Assembly: GCF_007748195.1 (NCBI RefSeq)
Contig: NZ_CP037920.1
Span: 6,635,300-6,699,299, forward strand
Length of the DNA: 64,000 nt
Origin: Gimesia aquarii
GTDB taxonomy: Bacteria > Planctomycetota > Planctomycetia > Planctomycetales > Planctomycetaceae
Reading direction: 5' to 3'
The notes under the pieces are model-generated. The model was not told where the DNA came from. It made no database searches and saw nothing but the letters and a program-made list of their open reading frames with translations. Below are positions 56,751 to 64,000 of the stretch, piece after piece (the stretch's first letter is position 1; every line of letters begins with the position of its first letter). The translations under genes were made by a program, and so were the position numbers.

Positions 56751-56800
56751 TGCTACTTTTTTACCTCTCAACTCAATTTTAATTTGTTCCGGCCAATAAT

Positions 56801-56816
56801 CAGAATCCAGATTCTG
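56801..56816. promoter_or_regulatory. 16-bp near-perfect palindrome
   Basis: CAGAATC-CA-GATTCTG, 7-bp arms with 2-bp centre, in the leader or promoter region of the FmdB-like gene. Possible operator or hairpin. Confidence 0.35.
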
Positions 56817-57207
56817 AACCGGTTCCTTATCTAAAGTGTCTTTAGCTTACACATAATATGACGGACGTAAAACAAGTTAATCCAAGTATTCGTAGGAATA
56901 CTGACTCTTTTCTAAGTGAGAAAAGCCTACTGAAAATAAAGATACCGGAAGTCCTTGAACAACAGGAACTTTTTCTTATGGTTTCTATCAGAAAGTCTGT
57001 ATAATCTTTCAGACAGGGTAATTTCGGCAATCGAAACTAAAGTAGCACAAAATTGTTTACTCCATAGATTTACGTGAAATAAAATACGAAATCTCTTATA
57101 AAATGGGTACCCAAAGCCTGATTCTGCCTGATTTCAATCATATCCAAACCATTTAGGCAAGAAAAGGTTCTGATGTTTGAACCTCAAGGTTAACAATTAG
57201 TGGCTGG

Positions 57208-57263
57208 TATTGCTGGACCTGGCCAGCTAGAATCTGTTAGCATCAGCGTCTATTGCTGGACCT
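57208..57263. repeat. 13-bp direct repeat upstream of hpf
   Basis: TATTGCTGGACCT occurs at 57208 and again at 57251, 43 bp (about four helical turns) apart. The first copy also overlaps a GCTGG-N6-CCAGC inverted repeat. The spacing suits cooperative activator binding. Confidence 0.4.
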
Positions 57264-57322
57264 AAACAAACTCACATAAGTACACATCCAATAGATGGTA
57301 TTATTAAATAGGAGAACAGTCA

Positions 57323-57673
57323 GTGCAAGTTGCGATTACTTGTCGTCATGGTAGCGTTTCAGATGGTCTCCGTGATTATATTACTGAAAAGTCTGAGAAG
57401 TTACTGACGTACTTTGAGAGGGTAACTGCAATCCAAGTCACGATCGACCAGGGACAAAACCAGAATCGGGTCGAAATTCTCGTAGACGCAGAACATAAAC
57501 ACAACTTTGTTGCTCATGCGGAAGGTGATGAAATCAAACCAAATTTCCATTCCGCGTTGAGTAAAATGGAGCAACAAATCAAAAGATATAAGGAAAAAAT
57601 TCAGGATCACCGTCGCGACCGTCCCATGAATGAAGTCGTAGAAAATGAGATTTCGGAAGCAGAATCTGAATAA
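57323..57673 (+). CDS. hpf: Ribosome hibernation promoting factor (short HPF/RaiA family)
   Basis: 116 aa from a GTG with a perfect AGGAG at 8 bases. Short HPF: VAITCRHGSVSDGLRDYITEKSEKL, VTIDQGQNQNRVEILVDAEH and SALSKMEQQIKRYKEKIQDHR match the RaiA/HPF fold that binds the 30S decoding region and stabilises 100S ribosomes in stationary phase. There is no C-terminal dimerisation domain of long HPF. It is followed by ptsN after 190 bp, recalling the proteobacterial hpf-ptsN order. Confidence 0.92.
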   Translation: MQVAITCRHGSVSDGLRDYITEKSEKLLTYFERVTAIQVTIDQGQNQNRVEILVDAEHKHNFVAHAEGDEIKPNFHSALSKMEQQIKRYKEKIQDHRRDRPMNEVVENEISEAESE

Positions 57674-57681
57674 TTCCTGGT

Positions 57682-57780
57682 CGTCAGAGGAGACATTTCT
57701 CAACTGACGAATAAAAGTATGAGATCATCATTGTGTTATCAGCTTGGGAACACTTGCTGCTTTTTGTGTTCTTGAAAGCT
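57682..57780. other. Structured leader between hpf and ptsN
   Basis: Two hairpins: CGTCAG-N16-CTGACG with inner GAGA/TCTC (57682-57709), and AGCTT...GAACAC / GTGTTC...AAGCT (57741-57780). Neither ends in a T-run. They may tune expression between hpf and ptsN. Confidence 0.35.
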
Positions 57781-57862
57781 GTAACAGTTTACAACAACGT
57801 CTCGCATCTTTAGATCGCAGACACTGAGTTTTTTTACAGATGTAGTTAGAAGGAAAAAATAC

Positions 57863-58336
57863 ATGAAGTTAACAGACTTCGTGGTTTCGGATGCCATCAT
57901 TCCGGAATTGAATGTAACCACTAAAGAAGAAGCAATCCGCACGATGGTTGCCGGGCTTAAAAATGCAGGCAGTATTTCAGTCGAGGACGAGGAAGGCATT
58001 GTCTCCGCAATCCTAAAACGGGAAGAGCTGGGCTCTACCGGAATAGGAAATGGTGTTGCTGTACCTCACACCAAACATTCTTCCGTTGAAAATCTGACCG
58101 CTGCTGTTGCCCTGTCTTCGGAAGGTGTCGACTTTGCCAGCCTGGATGGTGAAGATGTTTATATTTTGTTTTTATTGATTTCACCTCTGGATCGTCCGGG
58201 AGATCACTTACGCGGATTAGAAAATATTTCCCGCCACCTGAGAAATCAAAACTTCTGTAAGTTCCTGAGACAGTCCAAGAACATTAAGGATATTGTTGAA
58301 TTACTCAACGAAGCGGACAGTAACCAGCTGGACTAA
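57863..58336 (+). CDS. ptsN: PTS EIIA (nitrogen/fructose-type) domain protein
   Basis: 157 aa. Single EIIA-Ntr/Fru domain. The phosphorylated His is His69 in GVAVPHTKH (with His72 close by), and [10 protein letters not shown] and [22 protein letters not shown] are family-typical. It would take phosphate from the HPr encoded next. As no EIIB or EIIC is nearby it is likely regulatory, like PtsN. It stands between hpf and the HPr gene. Confidence 0.92.
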   Translation: MKLTDFVVSDAIIPELNVTTKEEAIRTMVAGLKNAGSISVEDEEGIVSAILKREELGSTGIGNGVAVPHTKHSSVENLTAAVALSSEGVDFASLDGEDVYILFLLISPLDRPGDHLRGLENISRHLRNQNFCKFLRQSKNIKDIVELLNEADSNQLD

Positions 58337-58557
58337 GTAACGAGGTATTTCTGTCAGAGAGAACTCTGGCGAATACAGTTTTATCTGACATTAAAGTCAA
58401 ACGTGCATCCTCAAATGCAGAAAGTGTGTTCTACTTTGGCTCATTGCTGGTCAAACTAAGAGGAAAGGGGTAATTACCAAATCTTACTGAACTGATCATG
58501 ATTTCTGATTGAAACATGTTTGCTTTTCAGGTTGCTTGAGTAGTTATCAATTGTGCC

Positions 58558-58860
58558 ATGCAAGAATCTGTTTGCCGTCAGAATGTCACTGTCAAAATGA
58601 AGCAAGGATTACATCTACGTCCTATTTCAGAGATTGTCCGAATTTCCCGAAACTACGCTTGTGATTTTAAGATCTCTAATGGAAGCCGGTCAGGGAATGC
58701 CAAAGAGATCTATGACCTCTTGGAGTTAAAGGCAATGCCTGAAACTGAGCTCGTTTTAGAGGCAAATGGAGATGATGCCAACAAACTCATAGAGGAGATT
58801 GTTTCGTTTTTTGAATCAGGATATAAAAAGTTTGAAGAAACGATTGACCCATCTGATTAA
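58558..58860 (+). CDS. HPr-family phosphocarrier with Ser46 replaced by Glu
   Basis: 100 aa. The active-site His is His19 in KQGLHLRPISEIV (family GxHARP). An ungapped alignment to B. subtilis HPr puts Glu50 (in GNAKEIYDLL) at the Ser46 position that HPr kinase phosphorylates; the neighbouring residues I-Y replace I-M. A short C-terminal tail of about 10 residues is extra. It passes phosphate from EI to EIIA. Substitution by an acidic residue resembles a permanent phosphomimic, so classical catabolite regulation is unlikely. Confidence 0.9.
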   Translation: MQESVCRQNVTVKMKQGLHLRPISEIVRISRNYACDFKISNGSRSGNAKEIYDLLELKAMPETELVLEANGDDANKLIEEIVSFFESGYKKFEETIDPSD

Positions 58861-58936
58861 CCCCCATGCACACCAATCGGGTGGTTTTCCACTCGTTCCC
58901 TGTCTGTTAGAAAGTGCCGTATTAGGCTCTGATTAA

Positions 58937-60700
58937 ATGCTTGTTAAACGTGGAATTGCAGTTTCTCAGGGAGTGAACTTTGGCCCCGCGCTTATTCTGG
59001 GGTCAGAGGACTTTCGTATTCCGCGACAATTTGTGAGTGTGAATGTGATTGATACGGAAATCGCACGCCTCACATCAGCCTTGGATGCCGTCTGCGAAGA
59101 AATTGCCGAAAACGAACGGCTCGCATCAGATAAACTTGGAAAACAGTACGGAGCCATTTTTGCTGCACACCTGCAAATGGTTAGTTCACCTCGATTACGG
59201 GAAGAGATCGAAACGTTAATACGTGAGAAGTGCTACTCCCCAGAACATGCCTCCAGTCGCGTCTTCCGCAGATATACGAAGCTGGTCCAACATCTCGGTG
59301 ATAACTATCTGGCAGAACGAGCCAGCGATATTATCGATCTGGAAAAACGGCTTCTCAAACAGTTACTGGGTGAAAAACGAGAAGAGCTCTCTAATCTGAC
59401 TGAACCGATTATTGTGCTCGCGAATAATTTGACCCCCAGTGAAACCGCAAGCCTCACTAAAGAATACGTATTGGGATTCGCGACAGAGGTTGGTGGTCGA
59501 ACCAGTCATACTGCGATTCTGGCAGGCGCACTCGAAATCCCTGCTGTGGTTGGCTTAGGTGAGTTCCTCTCAGATATTTCGGGCGGTGACATGGTCATCG
59601 TTGATGGGAATAACGGCGAAATCATTATTGACCCGGATGAAGAGACTCTTGCAAAATATAAAGATACGGGTGAACGGCAACGCTCAATGGCAGCGCGGCT
59701 GGCGTCCCGTCGAAAAATTCGTTCGGAAACAAAAGATGGAACTCGCGTTCATGTCATGGGTAATATTGAGTTCCCCAACGAAGTTGAACATTGTACTGAG
59801 CGTGGTGCTGATGGAATTGGCCTCTATCGAACAGAGTTTCTTTATCTGCAATCCAATTCAGAGCCTACTGAACAAGTCCACTATGACGCCTATTGTCGAG
59901 TGATTCAAGCGGCTAAAAATCGTCCCATTGTCATCCGGACTCTTGATCTGGGGGCTGACAAGATACCGCGAGGCTATCGACATTTGTCTAAAGAGGGAAT
60001 GAATCCAGCGCTGGGACTAAGAAGTTTAAGACTGAGTTTACGCGACTTACCTCTATTTAAAACTCAGCTTCGTGCCATCTTCCGTGCGGCTGTACACGGT
60101 GATGTACGCATCATGTTCCCTCTCATTTCAACACTGTTGGAATGGCGGCAGGCAAAAATGATTGTGGGTGACGTCTTTGAAGACCTTGAAGAACGGGGGA
60201 TGGAGTTCAACTCAAATATCCCCATCGGGATGATGGTAGAAGTTCCTGCTGCTGCGCTTCTGGCTGAAGAGTTTGCTGATGAAGTTGACTTTTTCTCCAT
60301 TGGGACAAACGACTTAATTCAGTATACTCTTGCAGTAGACCGCTCTGACCCAGCTGTCTCATCTCTCTACAACTCATCGGATCCTTCGATTCTAAGGCTC
60401 ATTAAAATGGTTGTAGACGCGGCAAATAAAAAAAACATTCCTGTTACTGTTTGTGGTCAAATGAGTTCTGATCTGAAATCGATTCCTTTATTGACAGGCA
60501 TGGGAATTCGACAGATCAGTGCAACACCACTTGCAATCCCGGAAGTAAAAGAAGTCATTCGACATCTGACAATCGAGCGGGCAGAAGAAATTGCAGCACA
60601 TGCGATGACTATCGATGTTGCCCGTGAGGTAGAAAGTTATTTAAGAGGAGAACTATATAAAATATGTCCTGATCTGTTTGATGAAGAACTACCTCTGTAA
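58937..60700 (+). CDS. ptsI: PTS Enzyme I, phosphoenolpyruvate-protein phosphotransferase
   Basis: 587 aa, full length for EI. Phosphohistidine His191 in [21 protein letters not shown] (two pieces), the PEP-binding Arg in [24 protein letters not shown] and catalytic Cys506 in [10 protein letters not shown] (family CGEM; here CGQM) are present. No GAF domain, so it is the sugar-type rather than the PtsP-type EI. It starts the chain EI to HPr to EIIA. It follows the HPr gene by 76 bp. Confidence 0.94.
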   Translation: MLVKRGIAVSQGVNFGPALILGSEDFRIPRQFVSVNVIDTEIARLTSALDAVCEEIAENERLASDKLGKQYGAIFAAHLQMVSSPRLREEIETLIREKCYSPEHASSRVFRRYTKLVQHLGDNYLAERASDIIDLEKRLLKQLLGEKREELSNLTEPIIVLANNLTPSETASLTKEYVLGFATEVGGRTSHTAILAGALEIPAVVGLGEFLSDISGGDMVIVDGNNGEIIIDPDEETLAKYKDTGERQRSMAARLASRRKIRSETKDGTRVHVMGNIEFPNEVEHCTERGADGIGLYRTEFLYLQSNSEPTEQVHYDAYCRVIQAAKNRPIVIRTLDLGADKIPRGYRHLSKEGMNPALGLRSLRLSLRDLPLFKTQLRAIFRAAVHGDVRIMFPLISTLLEWRQAKMIVGDVFEDLEERGMEFNSNIPIGMMVEVPAAALLAEEFADEVDFFSIGTNDLIQYTLAVDRSDPAVSSLYNSSDPSILRLIKMVVDAANKKNIPVTVCGQMSSDLKSIPLLTGMGIRQISATPLAIPEVKEVIRHLTIERAEEIAAHAMTIDVAREVESYLRGELYKICPDLFDEELPL

Positions 60701-61569
60701 TCAAAATTGATAAACCAGAACGTATCATCTAACGACAGATAGCACATATGACACAATTGGCTAATGCTGACCATTAAGGTCAATATTAATCATCACAATT
60801 TAACGTTTACATTTTGTGGTTGGTGGAATCCATTTTGAAATTAAATTAACCAACCGCTATCCATATCACCTCGGTGGTGAGTGGATTAAGTAAGAACTAA
60901 TTCAATTAAGACGAAATGTATTGTAAATCATTTCCTGACCTTGAAATTGACAGCGTGTGAACAGAATAAGGAAAGTAATTAGAATTCTGCAAACGAATCT
61001 GACAATTCGTATCCAGCCAGATTGATCTTCCTGCTTCCTGTCTCTTCACATCAGTAGCAGCATGCATAAACGAACCAGTACTTTACAACAAGTAGTTCAA
61101 AAAGCGGTAAAATCCGACTTAGTGTGGTATGCTACGGCTAGTGCTTCTCATTTTCAGAGTCAACGAGGGGCTCTTATGCCTATTGGGACAGCCTGTTCTG
61201 CATACCAGCTATCCAGTGATGACGTGCGACACTTCGAGTTGCGATCCGTGACTGGTAACCCTGATGAGAAAGTAAGCAGAAAAGAACCTGTCCAGGCTAG
61301 ATCAATACTCCCTCAAGACATCACACAGGAAGTGATTCGGCTCATTTGTCGTATCAAGAACACTCTCATTGATTTGATTTGTCCGGTTTCCTATCAGACA
61401 GAGACAATTCATCCCGAGAGACCTGCCCATTCCTGGACTCTCCGCGAATACTACAGGTTACAGACAGACAACGCTAGCGTATCGCTACAGTTAGCGCACA
61501 AAATGTCTGTCTCTTCAACGACTGATGGAGCATACATGATTCGTCGTGTCAAACGACAGAGGGTACTCC
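60701..61569. other. 869-bp region upstream of the RNase E/G gene
   Basis: It contains an inverted repeat GGTTGGT / ACCAACC (60818-60855). A 176-codon rightward frame (61062-61592) runs into the rng start but has a composition unlike its neighbours, no known motif and no ribosome binding site; I do not call it a gene. The region may be a long 5' leader, as RNase E is autoregulated through its leader in E. coli. Confidence 0.5.
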
Positions 61570-63132
61570 ATGAAAAAGGAAATGCTGATTAATGTCCTCC
61601 AGCCGGAGGAAAGTCGAATCGCCATCGTTGAAGATGGAATTCTCGAAGAACTATATGTAGAACGCAACAGCGTCGAAAATCTGGTCGGTAATATCTACAA
61701 AGGAAAAGTAGTCAATATCGAACCAAGTATTCAGGCTGCATTCGTTGACTTTGGTGTAGGCCGCAATGGTTTTTTGCACGTCAGCGACGTCGAACACCAA
61801 TACTATAAGCACCTTACCGAAGCAGCCGAAGAGAATGGGAAACCATCACGGGGAAGAAATCCAAAAGGCCGTCGGGGCAACGAAAGAAGCGTTGCCAATA
61901 AACCTCCGATCCAGGAAATTCTCAAGCGAGGTAGCGAAGTTCTGGTACAGGTCATTAAGGAAGGGATCGGAAATAAAGGCCCAACTCTGTCAACTTACAT
62001 CAGTATTCCCGGACGCTATCTGGTTATTATGCCCGGTCTACAACGGGTAGGAATCAGCCGTAAAATTACTGATGAAGATATCAGACGACAACTAAGGACA
62101 ATTCTTACAAAGCTTGCCCCCCCGCCCGGTCTTGGATTTATTGTTCGGACCGCTGGTATTGATCGAACAGCCGAAGATCTCAGACGCGATTTAAACTACC
62201 TCCTTCGCCTCTGGGGGACGATTGTAGGACGCATCAAAAAGCTGCCTGCTCCGGTGGAGATTTACTCCGAAAGCGACATGATGATCCGTACGATTCGCGA
62301 CATCTACAATAAAGAAATTGACGCACTTTATATTGATGAACCTACAGCCTATCAACGCGCCAGAGATTTTATGAAAGTCGTGCTCCCCAAGCACGTTGAT
62401 AGGGTAAAACAATACAGCGGCAATGATCCCATTTTCTATGACAGCGATCTTGATGATGAAATATGCAGCATTCAAAACCGACACGTCCCCATGAAAGGGG
62501 GAGGGTCGATTGTCATTGATCAGACAGAAGCTCTGGTCGCGATCGATGTCAACAGCGGTAATTACCGCGCAGATGACAACGCTGAAAAAACTGCGTTCAA
62601 AGTGAATATGAAAGCGGCAGAAGAAATCAGTCGTCAAATCAGACTCCGCGATTTGGGCGGCGTGATTGTGATTGACTTTATTGACATGCGAGAGGAGAAA
62701 CATCGTCGTCAGGTAGAACGCAGATTAAACGAACTCGTTAAACGAGATCGAGCCCGCACCAAAGTCTTGCGAATTAGCCCCTTCGGTCTCATCGAAATGA
62801 CGCGCCAGCGAATACGCCCCTCATTAAGGAGAAGCATGTATGAAGACTGTCCATCATGTCGAGGGACAGGCCAGGTGAAAACAGCCGAAAGCATGGCGAT
62901 CGAAGTGATGCGGACCCTGATGAAAACGATCAACAAGAAAAAGATTTCCCGGATTGTTTTAAATGTACATGAAACAGTGGCCAATTATTTGAATAATAAA
63001 CGCCGTAAAGACATCACGAATCTAGAAGAATCAGCTTCGACCTCAATAATAATAAACGCACGTACAGATGTCGAGCCGGAGCATTTGATTGCACGTTGTT
63101 ATGACGATATTGGAAATGAAGTGAATTTCTAG
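61570..63132 (+). CDS. rng: Ribonuclease E/G family endoribonuclease
   Basis: 520 aa from the ATG with GAGGG upstream; the family opening MKKEMLINVLQPEESRIA confirms it. S1 domain (about 30-130) with a basic insert (GRNPKGRRGNERS), then RNase H-like and DNase I-like catalytic parts. Catalytic Mg ligands Asp326 (LVAIDVNSG) and Asp369/Asp372 (VIDFIDM) and the Zn-link CPSCRGTG are intact. No C-terminal scaffold, so it is RNase G-like in length. rplU follows by about 250 bp. Confidence 0.93.
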   Translation: MKKEMLINVLQPEESRIAIVEDGILEELYVERNSVENLVGNIYKGKVVNIEPSIQAAFVDFGVGRNGFLHVSDVEHQYYKHLTEAAEENGKPSRGRNPKGRRGNERSVANKPPIQEILKRGSEVLVQVIKEGIGNKGPTLSTYISIPGRYLVIMPGLQRVGISRKITDEDIRRQLRTILTKLAPPPGLGFIVRTAGIDRTAEDLRRDLNYLLRLWGTIVGRIKKLPAPVEIYSESDMMIRTIRDIYNKEIDALYIDEPTAYQRARDFMKVVLPKHVDRVKQYSGNDPIFYDSDLDDEICSIQNRHVPMKGGGSIVIDQTEALVAIDVNSGNYRADDNAEKTAFKVNMKAAEEISRQIRLRDLGGVIVIDFIDMREEKHRRQVERRLNELVKRDRARTKVLRISPFGLIEMTRQRIRPSLRRSMYEDCPSCRGTGQVKTAESMAIEVMRTLMKTINKKKISRIVLNVHETVANYLNNKRRKDITNLEESASTSIIINARTDVEPEHLIARCYDDIGNEVNF

Positions 63133-63176
63133 TGGTTTCTGACTCGAAATTTCAAAAGTGAAGCTTTACAATGCCC

Positions 63177-63240
63177 TGCTCGCTACGAGAACGATTGGCG
63201 CATTTCTTGCGCATTGAATCATTCCCTCCTTAGCAGAGCA
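63177..63240 (+). ncRNA. Possible structured leader of rplU
   Basis: Outer arms TGCTC / GAGCA enclose two hairpins, CTCG-CTA-CGAG and GCGCA-TTTCT-TGCGC. It sits about 140 bp before rplU, where ribosomal-protein autoregulatory leaders occur. Stems are short, so this is weak. Confidence 0.3.
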
Positions 63241-63378
63241 CCAAGAAGACGGTTTTAAGTATCTACTATCAATAGCATTACGCAATTGATTCTGAATATA
63301 ACTCGGACTGACTTTGAGTCACGCATCCGACTTCAGCAAATTATTGATTCAAGAGTAAGAAGAAAAGAAGGTTTGAGG

Positions 63379-63747
63379 ATGTTTGCAGTAATCGAAGATG
63401 GCAGTCATCAATATACGATTCAGGAAGGGGACACCCTGACAATCGACTACCGTGCTACAGCGAATGAAGGTGATGCGATTACATTTGAGAGCGTTCTACT
63501 TGCCAATGGTGGTGGAGCCAGTTCAATTGGTGCCCCCACAATTGAAGGGGCCTCTGTGGAAGCAGAAGTCGTTCAACCCGAAGTAAAAGGGGAAAAGCTC
63601 GAAATTCAAAAGTTGCGACGTCGAAAAAATTCACGACGACACACTGGTCACCGCCAGAAATACACAACCGTTCGCATCAAATCAATTACTGTCCCTGGCT
63701 TAGAAGTCGTTGAGACTGCTGCTGTTGAGACAGCCACCGAAGAATAA
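63379..63747 (+). CDS. rplU: 50S ribosomal protein L21
   Basis: 122 aa from an ATG with AAGAAGG at 7 bases; an upstream ATG would add 31 residues not found in L21. MFAVIEDGSHQYTIQEGD opens the family, and KLRRRKNSRRHTGHRQKYTTVRIKSI (two pieces) is the 23S rRNA-binding signature. The C-terminal tail is Glu/Thr/Val-rich. Normally rpmA (L27) follows; here a terminator comes 76 bp after the stop. Confidence 0.95.
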   Translation: MFAVIEDGSHQYTIQEGDTLTIDYRATANEGDAITFESVLLANGGGASSIGAPTIEGASVEAEVVQPEVKGEKLEIQKLRRRKNSRRHTGHRQKYTTVRIKSITVPGLEVVETAAVETATEE

Positions 63748-63823
63748 TCAATCTATTGATTATCGTCTGAGTGAGTTGAACAGACCAATAATACAAGCAC
63801 ATATAATATCGCTTGATAAGAAG

Positions 63824-63853
63824 CTCCCCGAAAATGTTTTCAGGGAGTTTTTT
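63824..63853 (+). terminator. Rho-independent terminator of rplU
   Basis: CTCCC-C-GAAAA / TTTTC-A-GGGAG stem (10 pairs with one mismatch), TG loop, then TTTTTT. Confidence 0.85.
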
Positions 63854-63939
63854 CGTGGATCTTACTTTTTTCCAAGGTCGTACATCTGATTCTTGCTCTC
63901 TAAAACGGGGTTGACCAAAAACCGTTATTCCGCATAGAT

Positions 63940-64000
63940 TTACGCTGCTTTTGTAAATAATTCAGCAGCGATATACCCTTTGCTCTTTCGCATATCGTGT
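63940..64000 (-). CDS. Possible C-terminal end of a leftward gene, cut by the window
   Basis: An open leftward frame ends ...MRKSKGYIAAELFTKAA at a TAA (63940-63942). It may be the tail of a gene that enters from beyond the window; about 19 codons are too few to be sure. Confidence 0.2.
   Translation of the reverse strand, partial: HDMRKSKGYIAAELFTKAA

Larger units (their letters stand above)
56751..57322. other. 572-bp divergent intergenic region with a palindrome and direct repeats
   Basis: It lies between the leftward FmdB-like gene and rightward hpf. It holds CAGAATC-CA-GATTCTG (56801-56816) about 50 bp before the FmdB-like start and a 13-bp direct repeat (57208-57263) about 60-115 bp before hpf. 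No ORF of note. Confidence 0.5.

Noticed and set aside
57201-57214. Sigma54-type GG/GC promoter upstream of hpf
   Set aside because: The distance between the GG and GC elements is two bases too short.
61062-61592. 176-codon frame upstream of and overlapping rng
   Set aside because: No family motif or ribosome binding site, odd composition; a leader is more likely.
62191-62703. Long antisense frame within rng
   Set aside because: Mirror frame of a strongly conserved coding sequence; His/Asn/Ile-rich composition typical of shadows.

Overview
The window looks like chromosomal DNA of a planctomycete, most likely a Gimesia/Rubinisphaera-type Planctomycetaceae. This is inferred from the gene content only: a DUF1501 Tat-exported protein, a DUF1573 protein, very large PQQ-type beta-propeller proteins, a TIGR03000-like Cys/His-rich exported protein, a Pkn-type Ser/Thr kinase, a multi-hydrolase esterase, a futalosine menaquinone pathway and an LpxK. 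Base composition and gene density are even. I see no insertion sequence, phage, CRISPR array, tRNA or rRNA.

Layout. 1-8 kb is mostly leftward housekeeping: an ExeA-like ATPase with a membrane partner, dapB, queG, a PhyH dioxygenase, pgk, frr and a CBS protein, followed by a rightward MoxR-type ATPase. 9-18.3 kb is a leftward block of five exported proteins: a cupredoxin-like protein, a 719-aa propeller, a PrxQ-type peroxiredoxin, a thioredoxin-fold lipoprotein and a 1523-aa double-propeller/TPR protein. 18.5-27.5 kb carries lpxK, the Cys/His-rich protein, a DUF1573 protein, a CbiX-like protein, a Ser/Thr kinase that overlaps apt, a methyltransferase and a helical protein. 27.8-36.5 kb is leftward: a heparinase-like protein, an amidohydrolase (candidate aminofutalosine deaminase), an ABC exporter whose permease is fused to a CPBP protease, mqnC and mqnA. 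36.7-46.9 kb is rightward: proC, a triple alpha/beta-hydrolase, a four-gene Mn/Fe/Zn-type ABC importer and a DUF1501 protein. 47-55.5 kb has a ceramidase-like protein and NDH-2 (leftward), then a large HD/PAS/GGDEF protein and a small export-related pair. 55.5-64 kb ends with two small leftward genes, then hpf, ptsN, an HPr, ptsI, rng and rplU.

The most interesting system is the metal importer at 40.5-45.4 kb. Both membrane permeases carry C-terminal DtxR/MntR-like regulator modules. In front of the operon a sigma70-like promoter runs directly into a perfect 24-bp palindrome that should cover the transcription start. The order substrate-binding protein, ATPase, permease-repressor, permease matches the chlamydial YtgABCR-D system, and Chlamydiae belong to the same PVC superphylum. 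Here the second permease is fused as well. This suggests an importer that carries its own metal sensor(s).

A second theme is a regulatory phosphotransferase chain (EIIA-Ntr, HPr, EI) with no sugar permease. Its HPr has glutamate where the HPr-kinase serine normally sits. It lies directly downstream of hpf, echoing the proteobacterial rpoN-hpf-ptsN neighbourhood. Other points of note are a cysteine-free FmdB protein, several intergenic palindromes and long inverted repeats, and an rplU that is not followed by rpmA.
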